From positions 54,902,467 to 54,966,466 of the forward strand of contig NC_087068.1 in the NCBI RefSeq assembly GCF_963678635.1: a DNA stretch of 64,000 nt. Reading direction: 5' to 3'. This document shows, one piece after another, positions 12,873 through 24,130 of the stretch. The position numbers and the translations under genes were made by a program. This DNA comes from Symsagittifera roscoffensis (Eukaryota; Xenacoelomorpha; Acoela; Convolutidae). The stretch's first letter is position 1. Each line of letters begins with the position of its first letter. The notes beneath the pieces were generated by a model. That model was not told the DNA's origin, searched no databases, and saw only the letters and a program-made list of their open reading frames with translations.

Positions 12873-13021
12873 CGTTTTGATTCAGCCGCTTCTGTTGTCG
12901 CCTGTTCTGCTGTCTTCTCTATGTTCTCCAACACTAGTCCCTTGAAACAGTACGCTCTCTCTGTTTCATAGGACTCCACATTCACAATCCACACAATTGC
13001 ATCTGGACCAGCACACACTGC
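12873..13021 (-). CDS. WD40 (HPS5/TECPR2-like) gene, exon 6
   Basis: A 149-bp exon, acceptor ATTTTCAG before 13021, donor ACG/GTAACA after 12873, phase 0 in and phase 2 out. The peptide starts AVCAGPDAIVWIVNVESYE and continues TERAYCFKGL. In HPS5 and TECPR2 the corresponding conserved segment is of the type 'CARPGxRxWxVNxxGxVxxTxxFK', and the A-GP--IVW-VNVE--ET---FKGL pattern fits it position for position. This is one of the strongest family matches in the gene. Confidence 0.85.
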
Positions 13022-16000
13022 CTGAAAATATTTACAATGCATAATAAATGTTCCGCTTTTTCTTCGAAAGTAGGAGCAACTATAATTGGTAGTTAAAATG
13101 AAAGAAGTAGTTAAAATTGGTAGTTAAATTGAAACATTGTCTTTTTAGGCCTATAGAGTAATGCTCGACTTTTTTTTAAAAAAGGCAAATTTTCAACTTT
13201 TTTCTTTCAAAATAATCCCCCACAAGCTACGTAAAACACAAAGTTATATAATTTGCATTCAGCAAAGTATTTTTTAGACCAAACAGCATGCCTCAATTCA
13301 ATGTAAAACAATTACTTAAATGAATAGATCTCCGCTTAAAGAACCCAAAATCTCTTTAAATCTCAGCTTAAAGAATATCGCGTTAAAGAACCCAAATAAG
13401 TCAATTGGCAATCTGAGCCCCCAAAATTTTACAAAAAAATTATCATAGGTGAAATATCTCTAAATATTTTTTTGAGCTCTAGATAACCATACTTTTCAAA
13501 ATCATACCAATCACACCATTAAAAAATGCAATTTAACCGTATAAATAAAGCTTATACTGTGTCCACTTTCAAGCGTTAATACTTGAGTTAATTAACTTAT
13601 GACATTAGTATCAATCTTACTAAAATTGAGAGAAAATTCTATCCTAATTTACTAAAATTTAATCAATCTCTCTCCTTTTCAAAACAAATTTTAATCAACT
13701 ATACAACAGTTCAATCAATTTTAATCGATTATTAAACCATCTTTTTTTTCCATGTACTGTAACCAGCCGATAATAATTGAAAACAATCTTTTTTGTTTGC
13801 ACATTTTGTCTTCGATCTGGCATCTGAATTACCTATATTTTAAGCGTTTCGCGGCTGGTTTCTGTAAAAAGTGCCAAAATTGTTTCAGTAGTTTTCAAAT
13901 CAATTCAAGCTTATCACGTTACGTTTTCAATATACCAGTTCTTCTGAATTAAATTTGTTTCATGATGCAACGTCGTAGCTTTTTAACCACTAAAATGCCA
14001 GCACTTTGTTTTAGCTTCAAATTTTTTTCGGAAAAATTATTTTTCAACGACTGCGGGAATTTTTAAGTAATATAACGGGATGGATGTCTATAACACTTTT
14101 TTTTATGGAAATTTTCTGCGTTCTGATAAACCAAAGTCTAACAACACATCCAACTTTGGAGTTTTTGTTATTGACAAAAAAAACATTAACTCAAGGATAT
14201 AATTGAAATACACTTTGAATTGACAGAATTTTGACAAAATCAGGGAAAATCACCTATTATAGTAGATGATAAGAGATTTTCTGAAAAACTATAAGCGCCA
14301 TGCTGAAAACAGAACAGTTTATTTCTTGTCAGCAAGCGTTAGGTGGACCATCAGGGCTACCTCAGTTCTAATTGAAACAATTTTCGAGAGTGTTTTAAAC
14401 AGTGTTTGAATAAGCGCATGCTTTTGTTTGTAGATTTGCGTTAGAGTCACTAAGCCGATGAAAAAAGGGCCAAAATATTTTGGGCCGAAAAAAACTTTTA
14501 ATCAAAACGAAAAACCGAAACAGAAAATACGAATTCAAAACAAGAAAAAAAATTGTAGGAGTAACTCAAACACTAAAAGCAACATGAAAAAAAACTTAGC
14601 GAAAAAACAGCGAAAAAAAACAAAACCAGCTTAGTTGTGTTTCGAGTCCTATTTAGCCATGTGTTTTTTTTCGATTTATGTTATGCTAAGAAGGATGCAA
14701 GCAAGTCATGCCTGAGAAAAAGTATGATAGAACAAAAATAAAGAAAAGCATCCTCACCCCAATTGCTGCCCCATTAGTGTATTCTTCTTGCTTCGCAATT
14801 TTTTTTAACTTAAAAGTTCTAAGGGTTGGTAGGTTTTAAGGAAAAGGTGGAAGAACTTTTTCATAGCTTTTTTGGTGTAATCTCTAAGACTGTCTAACTA
14901 GTGATATCTTATGCGATTTACTGGCAATGTTTAGAAAAAGGACACATTAATTATGCCAAAATAGTCAAAATGTTTTCTATCAGACCCCCATAGTTTACAA
15001 AAAACGATTCAGATGAAAATATGTTTTTTCTATGATCATCCAATGAGTGACCAAAACTCCTAATTATTCAACTTCAATTTATGGGAAAAAGCTAAAAATA
15101 CAAGCTTTCTACAGGTCCATACACCAAAAAAAATGTAAAAAAATGAGTTTATTTAGCAGTTTTCTTGGGAAATTGGGAATGTGTGACAGACAGTTTTTCG
15201 ATAAAAATATTCATTCGTTTTTTCCATAGATGAAAACAATAAACAATTTTTTTGCTGCGCTTTACATTAATTGTGTTATGCCTTAAAGGAAAAACAACCT
15301 CGAACTCTATAGTTGAAATGGCAAAACTATTCCCACAAACTTGCATACCGAGATATCCATGTCATTTAAACCAACTGCATTTTTATGATAAAATTTTTGT
15401 TTTGTTTTTGTGGGTCGCTGTTTTTGAGAATAGTCTTGATTGAGCTAATGGTCTATTTGTTTGAGCAAATCTTGGCTTATACTATTTCTATTGACAGTTC
15501 TTACTTCACTGAAAAATACTTTTTCTGAACTTTGTTTTTTCAAAAACGACATTTTTCAATAAATTTCTTGAAATTTTTTTGTGCTTAAGAGTTTTTTGAA
15601 AACTGTATCTCTGAGTGGAGAACTTTTAAACGGACACAATGACTGATTTTTCTCGATTTTGATTGTTGTAAGAAAAAATTCTTACAAAACAGATTTCATA
15701 GGTGAAAGTTGTTTGCAAGCACTTTTTCGATGCAAAACAAAACTTGAAAAATTACTCATTGAAGAAAAAATACTAAATTGAATAAAAAATACTTATGCGT
15801 GATGAAAAACGGCAACTAACCATTTGAAAATACGTAAAAACAACTTGAGAGGATTTCTCAAGATTTTAACTTTATAAGAAAAAAAGGGCTTGTACAAATT
15901 ACATTAAAGGAACGTTTTTGATAATTTTTTTTCCATAACAGCATCATGGACTCGCATAGACTAGCATGATGAATATTTTTTTCAATGAAAGTCAAACCGG

Positions 16001-16637
16001 GTCAGTGTCCCAAAAAATGGTACAAATACAGAAAAATCTGAACTTTTGCCTTCATGTTTTTGAAGAAAAACGGCGATAACCCTAAAATGAAGGGCTTTTT
16101 AAATATACTTATAGGAATCAATAAGATTTTTTCAGAAAAACTTCAAAACCTAACAACCACATGCTAGAATTTTTTGAGCAATTTCTTACAAATTCGAGAA
16201 GTTGTCGAGGAGAGCGGTAGAATCTCGAAAAATTTCAGAAAGTTAATCAAAAATATTGTCAAAGCGTTCCTGAAATCCATGCCACAATTAGACACAAAAA
16301 ACTGCATGATTAAAAAAACTTTTTCAAAACTGCGTTTTTTGGGGTCCCCTTTTGAAAAATTTTAATTTTAGACCAGCTCTGCTCAAGTGGCTGTTGAAGA
16401 GATCCGATCCCTTTTCCCAAGATTGTGATACTCTCATCTGTTCTGAGGCTGTCAATTTTTTTTTAGAAATAGCGTCAGCTTTCTTCAATTCCTTCCTTAC
16501 TTTCAATAGAGAATTTTTATCCTTACGAAATTGCAAAAATGACTTTCATTATAGTTCAGCCATTCAGATGATTGAAAAAAAAATGAAAATTGAGTTTCAA
16601 AATGTAAATTTTTCGAGAGAAAATTTGATATCAATAC
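13022..16637 (-). other. 3.6-kb intron between exons 6 and 5 of the WD40 gene
   Basis: AT-rich sequence with no supported gene, recognised transposon domain or long direct repeat. The several 60-66 codon frames on both strands (13752, 15047, 15149, 15252, 16174) show no domain and are treated as chance. Confidence 0.65.
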
Positions 16638-16807
16638 CTTCAAGTAAGTCTCTCGCACAGCTTCTGAGAGGAAGGTGGCATTTTTGTCCACCACTTTCAG
16701 CACAGCCCCGAAGTGCCCGTTCTTGTCGAGGGGGATCTCCCGGAACACTTGTCGGCTGACATTGGACAGGGCGATTGTAGTGTAGGTCGAAACAAGCAAT
16801 ATAGGCG
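16638..16807 (-). CDS. WD40 (HPS5/TECPR2-like) gene, exon 5
   Basis: A 170-bp exon, acceptor CGTTTGCAG before 16807, donor AAG/GTATTG after 16638, two bases in and phase 0 out. The peptide ILLVSTYTTIALSNVSRQV followed by FREIPLDKNGHFGAV matches the WD-repeat region of HPS5/TECPR2, where 'LLxSxxTxxxLxDxxxxxFxxIGxxxxxGxFGA' is conserved. Only 120 bases separate it from the upstream exon. GC content is much higher than in the flanking introns. Confidence 0.88.
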
Positions 16808-16927
16808 CTGCAAACGACAAAATCCTTTATAATGTTGAGGCATTGACAAAGAAGCTGAGGTGAGGATAAAAAATCATCTATTTAGGTCAGAAACTTTGGT
16901 CAAAAATAAATAGGTTGTAGTGCGAAC

Positions 16928-17093
16928 CAAGGAAGTCAATCTGGACGACAGTTGAGCTGAGTTTGAATAGCTGTTGACATGTTCCAGTCAAGAGACTCTT
17001 GCTTTGAACTCTAGTAACTGTCACCACACCGCTCTCATCCCCCGTGAACAAATCTCTGTCTGTGGCCCAACACATGTACGTGATTTTTCCACC
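16928..17093 (-). CDS. WD40 (HPS5/TECPR2-like) gene, exon 4
   Basis: A 166-bp exon with acceptor CCTTTTGCAG before 17093 and a weak donor G/GTTCGC after 16928. The peptide has GGKITYMCWATDRDLFTGDE then SGVVTVTRV and ends STVVQIDFL, the signature 'ITAL-W----LF-GD--GKV ... VVQLDY' of the HPS5/TECPR2 propeller. The donor was chosen because it gives exactly the family spacing between VVQIDFL and ILLVSTYTT in exon 5; an alternative donor 20 bases on would add seven residues. The exon begins in phase 0, matching exon 3, which lies 26.6 kb away across the Polinton. Confidence 0.85.
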
Positions 17094-17130
17094 CTGCAAA
17101 AGGTAACAATAATTGATCCAAAAGTTTCAT

Positions 17131-17620
17131 AACGAGGTCAAACTGTGCACTGGATAGGCGCACCGTTTGGTGTGTGTAGCTCATTGAAATACAGAGGCAA
17201 ATCTTTAAATACGTTGCAAATTTTAAGTGTATACCATTTAAAATTTTTCCGTGAATAACGCGCAGAAATATCGTGCAAGGTAAAGTTTGTCGGAACATTA
17301 ATTGTGACGCGGATTCTAAAAGGTTGCTCTAGATTCCGCAAGTTTCAGCGATTTTCACAAAATCCTAGCGGTTTCTGCAAAGTTATAGAATTCCGCAAAG
17401 TTATAATATAGTAATGTTTATGGAATTTGCAATTTATTATGAACTCTGTAAATTTTGTTGCGGATTTTGCGAATACGACTGCTTTTGGGGCGATTTTTCA
17501 GCGATAGAGTCGTCAAAGAAACTTTATTGTGGAACTCAAAACAGCAAATAGAATAGTAAATTATCCCTCTCGCAGAATTCTGTTTTTAACCTGTTGCAGA
17601 ATCCGCTCACATCTCACAAA
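17131..17620. repeat. ATTCCGC-rich dispersed repeat, copy 1
   Basis: The block starting GTGCACTGGATAGGCGCAC, followed by many ATTCCGCAA/GCGGATT-type words and ending near CCTGTTGCAGAATCCGC, recurs in the same order at 62108-62830. Shared inner landmarks include GGAA(T/C)(C/T)CAAAACAGCAAATA. It begins only about 40 bases upstream of exon 4 on the transcribed strand. No coding capacity was recognised; it may be a non-autonomous element, but no clear terminal repeats were found. Confidence 0.7.
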
Positions 17621-19550
17621 AATATGTTTTTATGTTTCGTGACATCGTAATGTATATTGCTAAGGCGACATTTGAAAACTGGTGAAGCTCAATCGATTCT
17701 CAAAGTTACAAACTCAAATAAACCTTTATTTTTCAATTTATTGCTTCAAAATGAACAAAAAACATTTCTCAAAAAATTAACTAAATTGCCAAAAGTTGAT
17801 GTCGAGGCTACAAAAAAACTATGCAGTTAGAATGCATCGTTCATTAGTAAATAAAGCCTCAGGCAAAAAATCCAAATGCTGAGTGGCTACGACCTTTGAT
17901 TCAGCTAACTTGAATTCAGTAAAAGCGAATTCAGACTCAAGAAGTCATCATCGGATTGGGTGAAAAAACAAATTTTATTTTAACGACCTTTCAGCCATGA
18001 TTTGAACGACAAAACACCGAAACATTTTCTGTGTCAATTAAAATTGGCGCAAACTTTGAGTCACATTTCGAAGGATTCACGCCAGCAAGCAGGCTTATAA
18101 AAAACTTATTACTCGAGTTCAGCCGCAAAAGTGTGTTTTATTCAACAAATACAATTTCAAGTTTTTTTCAGTGGCTTTTTGTGACTCAAACCTTAGGCAA
18201 ACAAAATCAAAAATTTCTGACAAAAAATGAGTGTCAAATTTTCTACATTTTTGTGATTTATAATTTTTTTCCCACTTTTGGTTGACAGCTGTTATCGAAT
18301 GCATCAAATAAGGCCAAAAACGCCGGAGTTCTAGGCTTTTTATCATAACAATCAAAACGGCAACAAATACAAAAACTGAGACAGTTTGCAAAAAAAACAC
18401 CGAGACAATTTTTTTGTAAAAGTTGTCTAACATTGTTGTCCAATCTTTCTGTTATAAATGCACAGAAACTGGAAGTTTTTTTCATAGTTTTTATTGAGGG
18501 ATGAGAAAACGAAACGACAAAATTGCATAGCAGGAATTGGTCCGTGAAAATTTCAACCTGGTACATAGAACATTCGACCCAAACTTGTAGTTTTTATTAG
18601 CCATTCTATATTACAAATTTGAGCAATCTATCAAGACGCAAACATCTCAATTAATCAATTAATCTTGGAGCGCGCAAAAAATACTCTTCATCAGATAACT
18701 CTGTAATTTCAAAAGACAAACAATGAATTACTACACTTTTACAAAAAAAGCGAATTGAGCTGATAATTGTTTGTCTCTGATCAGGATTTGAACCTGGTCT
18801 TTCCTCGAGCGGGACCGTAGCCTTTCAACGCTAGTTTGCTGATAGTTTGCCAATTTTTTTTCATTTTAGTTCCTCCTATTGCCCCGGTAAAAAAATTGCG
18901 ATTTCTCCAAGGAATCTGATGTAGATTAAACTTTTACTTTTTTGACTTTCCGTGCTTGGAAACAATGCACAATGACACAAACCCGAGGCTCATTTGATGT
19001 CAATTGTTAGATATTGTCTTTTTCCTGGCCAAATCTGCGTTAAATTGAAATTTTGGTGCGGCTCGTTAAAGTTGGCCTAAGCTAGGGCGCTTTGGGCCGT
19101 TGTCTAAAACTGTGGCGCCAAAAAAACTACGACTAGTTTTTTTTTGTACAGTTTCTGTGATTTCTAAACTTCAAACAGGGTAAACCCTGATTGTCAAGAC
19201 AGTTTAGTGTTCACCATGAAAAAACTGAATCTCAAATAATTATGAAAAAATCATAATGCTAATTGCATTTTTTTTCGTTTTTCGAAAAAATTACATCTCC
19301 TCTCACGTCCATTTTGAAGTAAAAAGGATATGTTTCATATTTAAAAGCACAGTGTTTAAAGTAGTTGGTGTACCTCAACTTAATTTGCAGTTTTGTTTTG
19401 TAGCTCCTAGAGTATGCTGCGCTAATCGCGATTGTAATAAAAAAACAATAATTTCACTCCATTTTTATCCCAAATTCAAGAAAAGGTTAGCATGTGCGTT
19501 CGTTTTTGTGTTTGTCAGTCATGGGCGTTCGTAATTGGTGAACATTACAA
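17621..19550. other. Intronic DNA without a recognised gene
   Basis: AT-rich sequence with overlapping chance frames on the minus strand (18119-18566). Apart from a tRNA-like fragment near 18775-18840, nothing could be supported. Confidence 0.6.
18772..18843 (-). other. tRNA-derived fragment (possible SINE head), not a functional tRNA
   Basis: On the minus strand there is a good B-box, GGTTCAAATCC, inside a four-pair T-arm (CAGG/CCTG), followed by CAGAGACA like the 3' side of an acceptor stem. The expected matching 5' acceptor strand and a clean A-box are missing, so a working tRNA is unlikely. A tRNA pseudogene or SINE remnant is the best reading. Confidence 0.3.
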
Positions 19551-19559
19551 AACCTCCTG

Positions 19560-19690
19560 ACAAAAAGGAGGCTATATAAATGCTAGAAGCTAGTTCGAGG
19601 AAAGAAACCAGACGCAATCAAATCTATTCGGTCACCATCTTCCATTACCTTTTCGGTCACTCGTTCGAATTCGTACAGAGTCGAGTAAAA
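19560..19690 (+). promoter_or_regulatory. Candidate TATA promoter upstream of LINE remains
   Basis: GGCTATATAAATGC at about 19570-19583 is a strong TATA context, followed by a GC-richer 100 bases containing two TTCGGTCAC words. It precedes the decayed LINE by about 0.5 kb, and could be that element's 5' region or a solo LTR. No transcript evidence is available from sequence alone. Confidence 0.3.
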
Positions 19691-20060
19691 AATACCATCT
19701 TTTTAAAAATTATGAATACGTTTGACAAAAACGATGTTTTTAAAAATTAAATCGTTAGAAAAGAGAAAAAAATGGTTTTCAAAATACATGTTGTAGACGA
19801 AGAATCGAAAAACAAATGAAGAACACAGTCGAAAAAACTTAAAAGTTGGGTAATTATATTCGAAACTGGAAGTTGTTGTTGCAAAGTTGTTGTTGCATTT
19901 CCTTCAGCCACTAGCTTAACTGTAATATGGTGTAAGTTCAAAAGTGTGCAAAAAATTAGTGGCACCTGGTTTGCGTTTGAAAATAAAACTTAATTCAAAT
20001 CTAAACTTTTTCTCAGCTTATTTGAGAAAAACAAAGTGAAAGTTTGCAAAAAAAATTTCG

Positions 20061-20264
20061 ACGAGTACGGACGAAAATGATACAACTGAGGAGACAGTGA
20101 ACGTTTTCAAGGAATATTTGCAACTCAATCTGGATACGGCGTATTCGGCACGCCACCTTTACCACAAGGACTTTGGAAGAAAAATGCCTTCCTCATATGC
20201 AAGTTATTACAATTTGAGTACAAAATTTGTGCACCGAGCACGTAAGCTTCGGAAAAAACAGTAG
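20061..20264 (+). pseudogene. LINE ORF1-like fragment
   Basis: About 67 codons open to a TAG at 20262, reading TSTDENDTTEETVNVFKEYL then LQLNLDTAYSAR and ending STKFVHRARKLRKKQ. The layout resembles the RNA-binding segment of LINE ORF1 proteins, where 'LxLxxxxxxIxxAHR ... PIIVKF ... R ... RKL' is typical. No start codon in a sensible context was found, so it is a remnant. Confidence 0.4.
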
Positions 20265-20959
20265 CAACCAAAAAATTGAAATATCTGTTTAAAATGAGCG
20301 TCTTCTAGAAAGCGAAACAGAGATTTAATAAGCAGCACAAAATTTGAAGATGATCACCAGCTCGCACCATTGCGTGGTACACGTATTAATACGCCAGCAG
20401 TCAAAAGCTACTGGAACTGATTTTGTGAATGTGCACGATGCAAAAAACTTGGCTAAGTTAGAAGCACTCAAACGAACAGAGCGATCAATTGGATGTACAA
20501 GAAATTTCGCCGGAATATAAAAGGCAGCGCGTAAAAAATATTGAGTTTATAGAATCTAAAAATTGAAAAACTCTCAGATGACATTTTTTTTCTTTCTTAA
20601 ACATTAATTACCAACTGATAACTGGTTTTTGTGGGAGATGAGTACAAATAAAAAAAAACAATGATAAAATTTTGTCCAAAAAATTTTCTTTGTCAAACCA
20701 AAAGATAAAAATCATCGATAACTGTGAATCATGTTTGAACCCTGATTATGATTGAATTACGTTCTCTTTTTTTTTGATACGATGGAAAAATTATAAGCAA
20801 AAAAAGTTTTAAAAAAATAAATCAATTAAATTATTTAAGTTGCCTGAGGGGCCCCAAGTTGGGAACTATCGGATTGAAGATTGGCAATGGAAAAAAAATT
20901 GAAAAAAAAAATTGAAAAATGGAAAAATAATTGTTTTCAAAATACATGATCTCAACCAC

Positions 20960-21060
20960 CAAAAATTTATGAGATGGAAGTTATCTTCGATCGTTTGGAA
21001 TGAAAAATACCAGTGATTTGCCTCACTAAGACGTGGTTATCTGAAATAACCTCTAAAATT
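20960..21060 (+). pseudogene. LINE endonuclease fragment
   Basis: EVIFDRL followed, after a stop, by IPVICLTKTWLSEI. This is the well-conserved 'ICLTETWL' strand of the apurinic-like endonuclease in CR1/Jockey-type LINEs. The rest of the endonuclease could not be followed because of stops. Confidence 0.6.
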
Positions 21061-21319
21061 AACTTTAATTCAATACCCTAGAAAAAATTGAAAAACTGAC
21101 TTGACTCGAAAGAAGTGGAAGTCTGACTCTTTTTGTACAGAAGGGAATCGAAGCAAAGCAGAAGCCAGGACAATTTGATACTTATCGCATCATACTGTAT
21201 ATAAAAAATACAGATGAAAAACTTTAGAACAGTTGTCTAAGTAATATCAAAAACTGTTACAGACAAAACTCGTAACCAATTAGAAAACCATTTTGACAGT
21301 TTTCTTCACAATAATTTAA

Positions 21320-21650
21320 ATCACAATAATGTGAATCTACGAAACAATCTAACCGACCAAATTTCATTATACACAAACGAAAATATAGCGAAAAATCATT
21401 TTTTAGCCATGCTTGCTACATAATTTGAAATAACATATAACCATAAAAAAACCTGTTTGATAAAAAAAATAATAACCGAAAAAAGGTTTATAGGAAAAAT
21501 CACAATAATTTGATTCTACGAAACAAACTAACTGGCCAAAGCTTAAAATACAAAAACGGAAAACTAGTGAAGAATCTTGCTTTGAACCATGCTTTTTACA
21601 TAATTTGAAATAACATATAACCATAAAATACCCTATTTGATAAAATCTCA
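21320..21650. repeat. Tandem duplication of about 180 bp inside LINE remains
   Basis: 21321-21466 and 21500-21646 share CACAATAAT-TGA-TCTACGAAACAA and CATAATTTGAAATAACATAT in the same order. This unit falls between the endonuclease and RT fragments of the LINE and has diverged by about a fifth. Confidence 0.7.
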
Positions 21651-21784
21651 AAGGATAATAAATGCCGTTCATATATCAAAAACAAAGTATGACTCGGACT
21701 GCTATGACATCAATTAATTTTCAGTAAAATACATGAAAAAAAGACTAGCTGATCCACTTGATATAAATTTCATTAATTTTTTCG

Positions 21785-22740
21785 CACATGGTCGAAACCG
21801 CAAAAACTGTAACAATTCATCAAAGCGGCGTAAAAAAAGTGCCGGAAAATTTTAGACCAAGTTACCTTTCACGAAATATTGGAAAAATTTTTGAATGACT
21901 AACATTCAATCTCATGAACCAGTTCGTTTGAAAATCAGACTTGCTGTCAGCTGTCACAAAAATAATTCGAGAAATGAGGCGCATTAGCTAACTTATCGCC
22001 CATAAAAATACTAAATTTGAAACAAAAAAAAGTCATTCATTTTCATTGCCCTTTTATACATTTGAAAAAGCATTTGATACGATCAATCTTTCCATTTTTC
22101 ACGAGTACCTAAAAACAAGATTTTAAAATAGTTTTTAACAGATTGGACGCAGTATAGAGAAACCAAAAATTACAAAACTTTTCTAGTTTTTGTAGAAGTG
22201 GGAGTGCTGCCAGGCACAACTCTAGGTCCAGCGGTTTTACACTGCTTTATGTAACTGATTTCTTTGTCGACAGAAACACTTAAAAAACTAACTTACCTCT
22301 TCATGCAGACGATATAGTCATTCAAACTAGAGAAAAAAGCCTGGAGTTAACAAAGGTACATCAAGCAGTCATGAATAAGACCAATATATGGTTGAATCTA
22401 GAACCAACAAACTTAACAGAATGGTGACAAAATTAAAACAATCAACTTTGAACAAAAAACAGTAGCCTGGTAAACATCAAAGACGGTTTTTCAAGATACA
22501 ACGAGGTACTTAGGAGTACAACGAGGTACTTAGGAGTACTCAAAGTTGATTAGGCAAAAATGATTTTTCACGCTCAAATAGAAAACAAAACATGCAAGTT
22601 TTTCCATCTTTAGCTAATGATCTAATAGATGAGCAAGTTTTTGAAATCGACGCAACTGGTCCAATTTCATGAAAAAGTTTCAACCGGTTTTACTATACGG
22701 GATACTTGCGTATGCGAGCACAATTAATAACCCTAATCTA
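21785..22740 (+). pseudogene. LINE reverse transcriptase, broken
   Basis: Segments in RT order: VPENFRPSYLSRNIGKIFE (the 'NYRPISLLP..SKIFE' strand), FEKAFDTINLSIFHEYL ('SKAFDTVNH'), GVLPGTTLGPAVLH ('GVPQGSxLGPLLF'), LHADDIVIQT (the YADD catalytic box, aspartates kept), RYLGVLKVD, and LLYGILAYAS. They lie in different frames with stops between. A 20-bp unit TACAACGAGGTACTTAGGAG is tandemly duplicated at about 22497-22536. The family is CR1/Jockey-like; the exact clade is uncertain. Confidence 0.8.
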
Positions 22741-23418
22741 AATTACAAGATGAATCAGATTTTTTTTTGTTGAAAACAGATTCAGTAAAGAAGCTACGAG
22801 TAAAAACTTAGGGTTAGGTACATAATACATAGTTGTTCTTGTACATGTTTTTACATTTATTAACAAAAACCATTGGGAAGAATATTGATTTTAGGATTCC
22901 ATAGTCAACAATAATTGATAGTGAGATAAATAATCTGCAGTTTGATCGCATCAGCCAAGAGAAATCAATCTTGAATTTTTTTTAAAATCTCTTAATTTAA
23001 AATTTATCAAATGTTTAGTATAACTCTAATAGTTTTCTAAACCTAGCCAGAGTTTTTTCAAAACAGCAACAAGAAACAAATGTTCAATTTCGACCACAAT
23101 CTACAAATTTATATCTTGGATAATGAGATGGTTCCAGATCTCTTTAGGAGTTAAACATCCAAATAAAATAAATTATATAATTAAATTGTTACTTTCTTAA
23201 GAAAATTTTCTTACGATGTCAATAACTTGATAAAAAAAGTTTGAATTTCGAGCAGCGACAGATACTTTTATGCGCGCATAACGCTAGTTTCACTTCGTTT
23301 CACTCTTGAAGCGCCAAAAAATAGTTTTCAAGATCTATAAGCCTCCCCCCAACCTTTCTTAGCCAAAAAGTTTGCTTATTTTTTTTTCAAATAAAACATC
23401 ATTAGATCAGACTTGAAA

Positions 23419-23586
23419 TAATTTATGATTGTGAAAACTATTCTGATTGTTATCAGAATGTTTTTTATTAACTTTTTTGATTTTTTTTTAAGTTTGCATT
23501 TTTTTGCGTTCTTTTTACTGCCTCCCGAACCTTTGACCAAATTAAGTTAAGATAATTTTTTCAAAAGTTAGATTGATTGATAAATT
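23419..23586 (+). repeat. 168-bp direct repeat, left of the Polinton
   Basis: From TAATTTATGATTG to GATTGATAAATT. It reappears at 42391-42558 in the same orientation, and I see no difference between the copies. The left copy abuts the Polinton end directly. Confidence 0.92.
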
Positions 23587-23595
23587 AGTGCGTTT

Positions 23596-23790
23596 AGTGC
23601 GTTAGGATCGGGGGGGGGGTTGTCATACATGGATGACCATTAGGTATAAATCATAATGGTCACCATGTATTAAATGATCAGCAATGGTCACCATGTAATA
23701 ATCCTAATTGTCACCACATATAATTTTATACCCAATAGTCCTCATGTAAAACTTCGGTATATTATTGAGTATTCCCACTGAACGTTGTGG
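23596..23790 (+). repeat. Polinton left terminal inverted repeat (195 bp)
   Basis: Starts AGTGCGTTAGGATC, then ten G, then short related words GGTCACCATGTA and TAATTGTCACC. It ends CCCACTGAACGTTGTGG. Its reverse complement matches 42127-42377 almost perfectly, except that this copy has five fewer G and lacks one 51-bp internal unit. A partial extra terminus AGTGCGTTT lies just outside at 23587-23595. Confidence 0.95.
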
Positions 23791-24130
23791 TTACATGTTT
23801 GGAGCGGGAAAGGATTTGCCAAATCTTTGTTCTGAAACCAGCCGGAGTGTTTAACTGCGCTATAGACTGTTTGCTCAATTCTTCTTAAAACTTTGATTCA
23901 AACTCAAATTACATACAAATACATACAAAAGTATGCTTAAGACACTATCGCTTAAATGAAAATGTTTATATCCCAGATTAACTGAGTTCCAAAGCTGAAC
24001 AAAATCTCGCACTTAAATACACACTAAACGCGGAATAAACGGTAGGTCAAATTTTATGTACAGACAATTCTCATATTAAATAACTGAATTTTATTTACTT
24101 TACAAAAGTTAATGTGGTGTTTTTTGTGTT
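23791..24130. other. Polinton sub-terminal non-coding segment (left)
   Basis: 340 bases between the left TIR and the polymerase stop codon. A minus-strand AATAAA (24095-24090) lies 36 bases after the polymerase stop and can serve as its poly(A) signal. Nothing else was recognised. Confidence 0.7.
24090..24095 (-). terminator. Poly(A) signal for the polymerase gene
   Basis: AATAAA on the minus strand, 36 bases past the polymerase stop codon. Confidence 0.6.

Larger units (their letters stand above)
20061..23150 (+). mobile_element. Decayed non-LTR retrotransposon (CR1/Jockey-like LINE)
   Basis: Ordered remnants on the plus strand: an ORF1-like peptide (20061-20264), an AP-endonuclease motif (VICLTKTWLSE, about 21013-21046), an RT domain in pieces (21785-22560) and a C-terminal LLYGILAYAS motif (about 22690-22720). 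Stops and frameshifts occur throughout. Ends are approximate: no poly-A tail or target duplication could be fixed. It lies antisense to the WD40 gene, immediately left of the 168-bp repeat that borders the Polinton. A short fragment of the same family lies to the right of the Polinton. Confidence 0.75.

Noticed and set aside
18772-18843. Functional tRNA gene
   Set aside because: The 5' acceptor strand and A-box are not present; only the T-arm region is convincing.
21403-21672. Minus-strand 89-codon frame with two similar halves (MVICYFKLC twice)
   Set aside because: The repetition comes from a 180-bp tandem duplication in LINE remains on the plus strand; no protein family is recognised.
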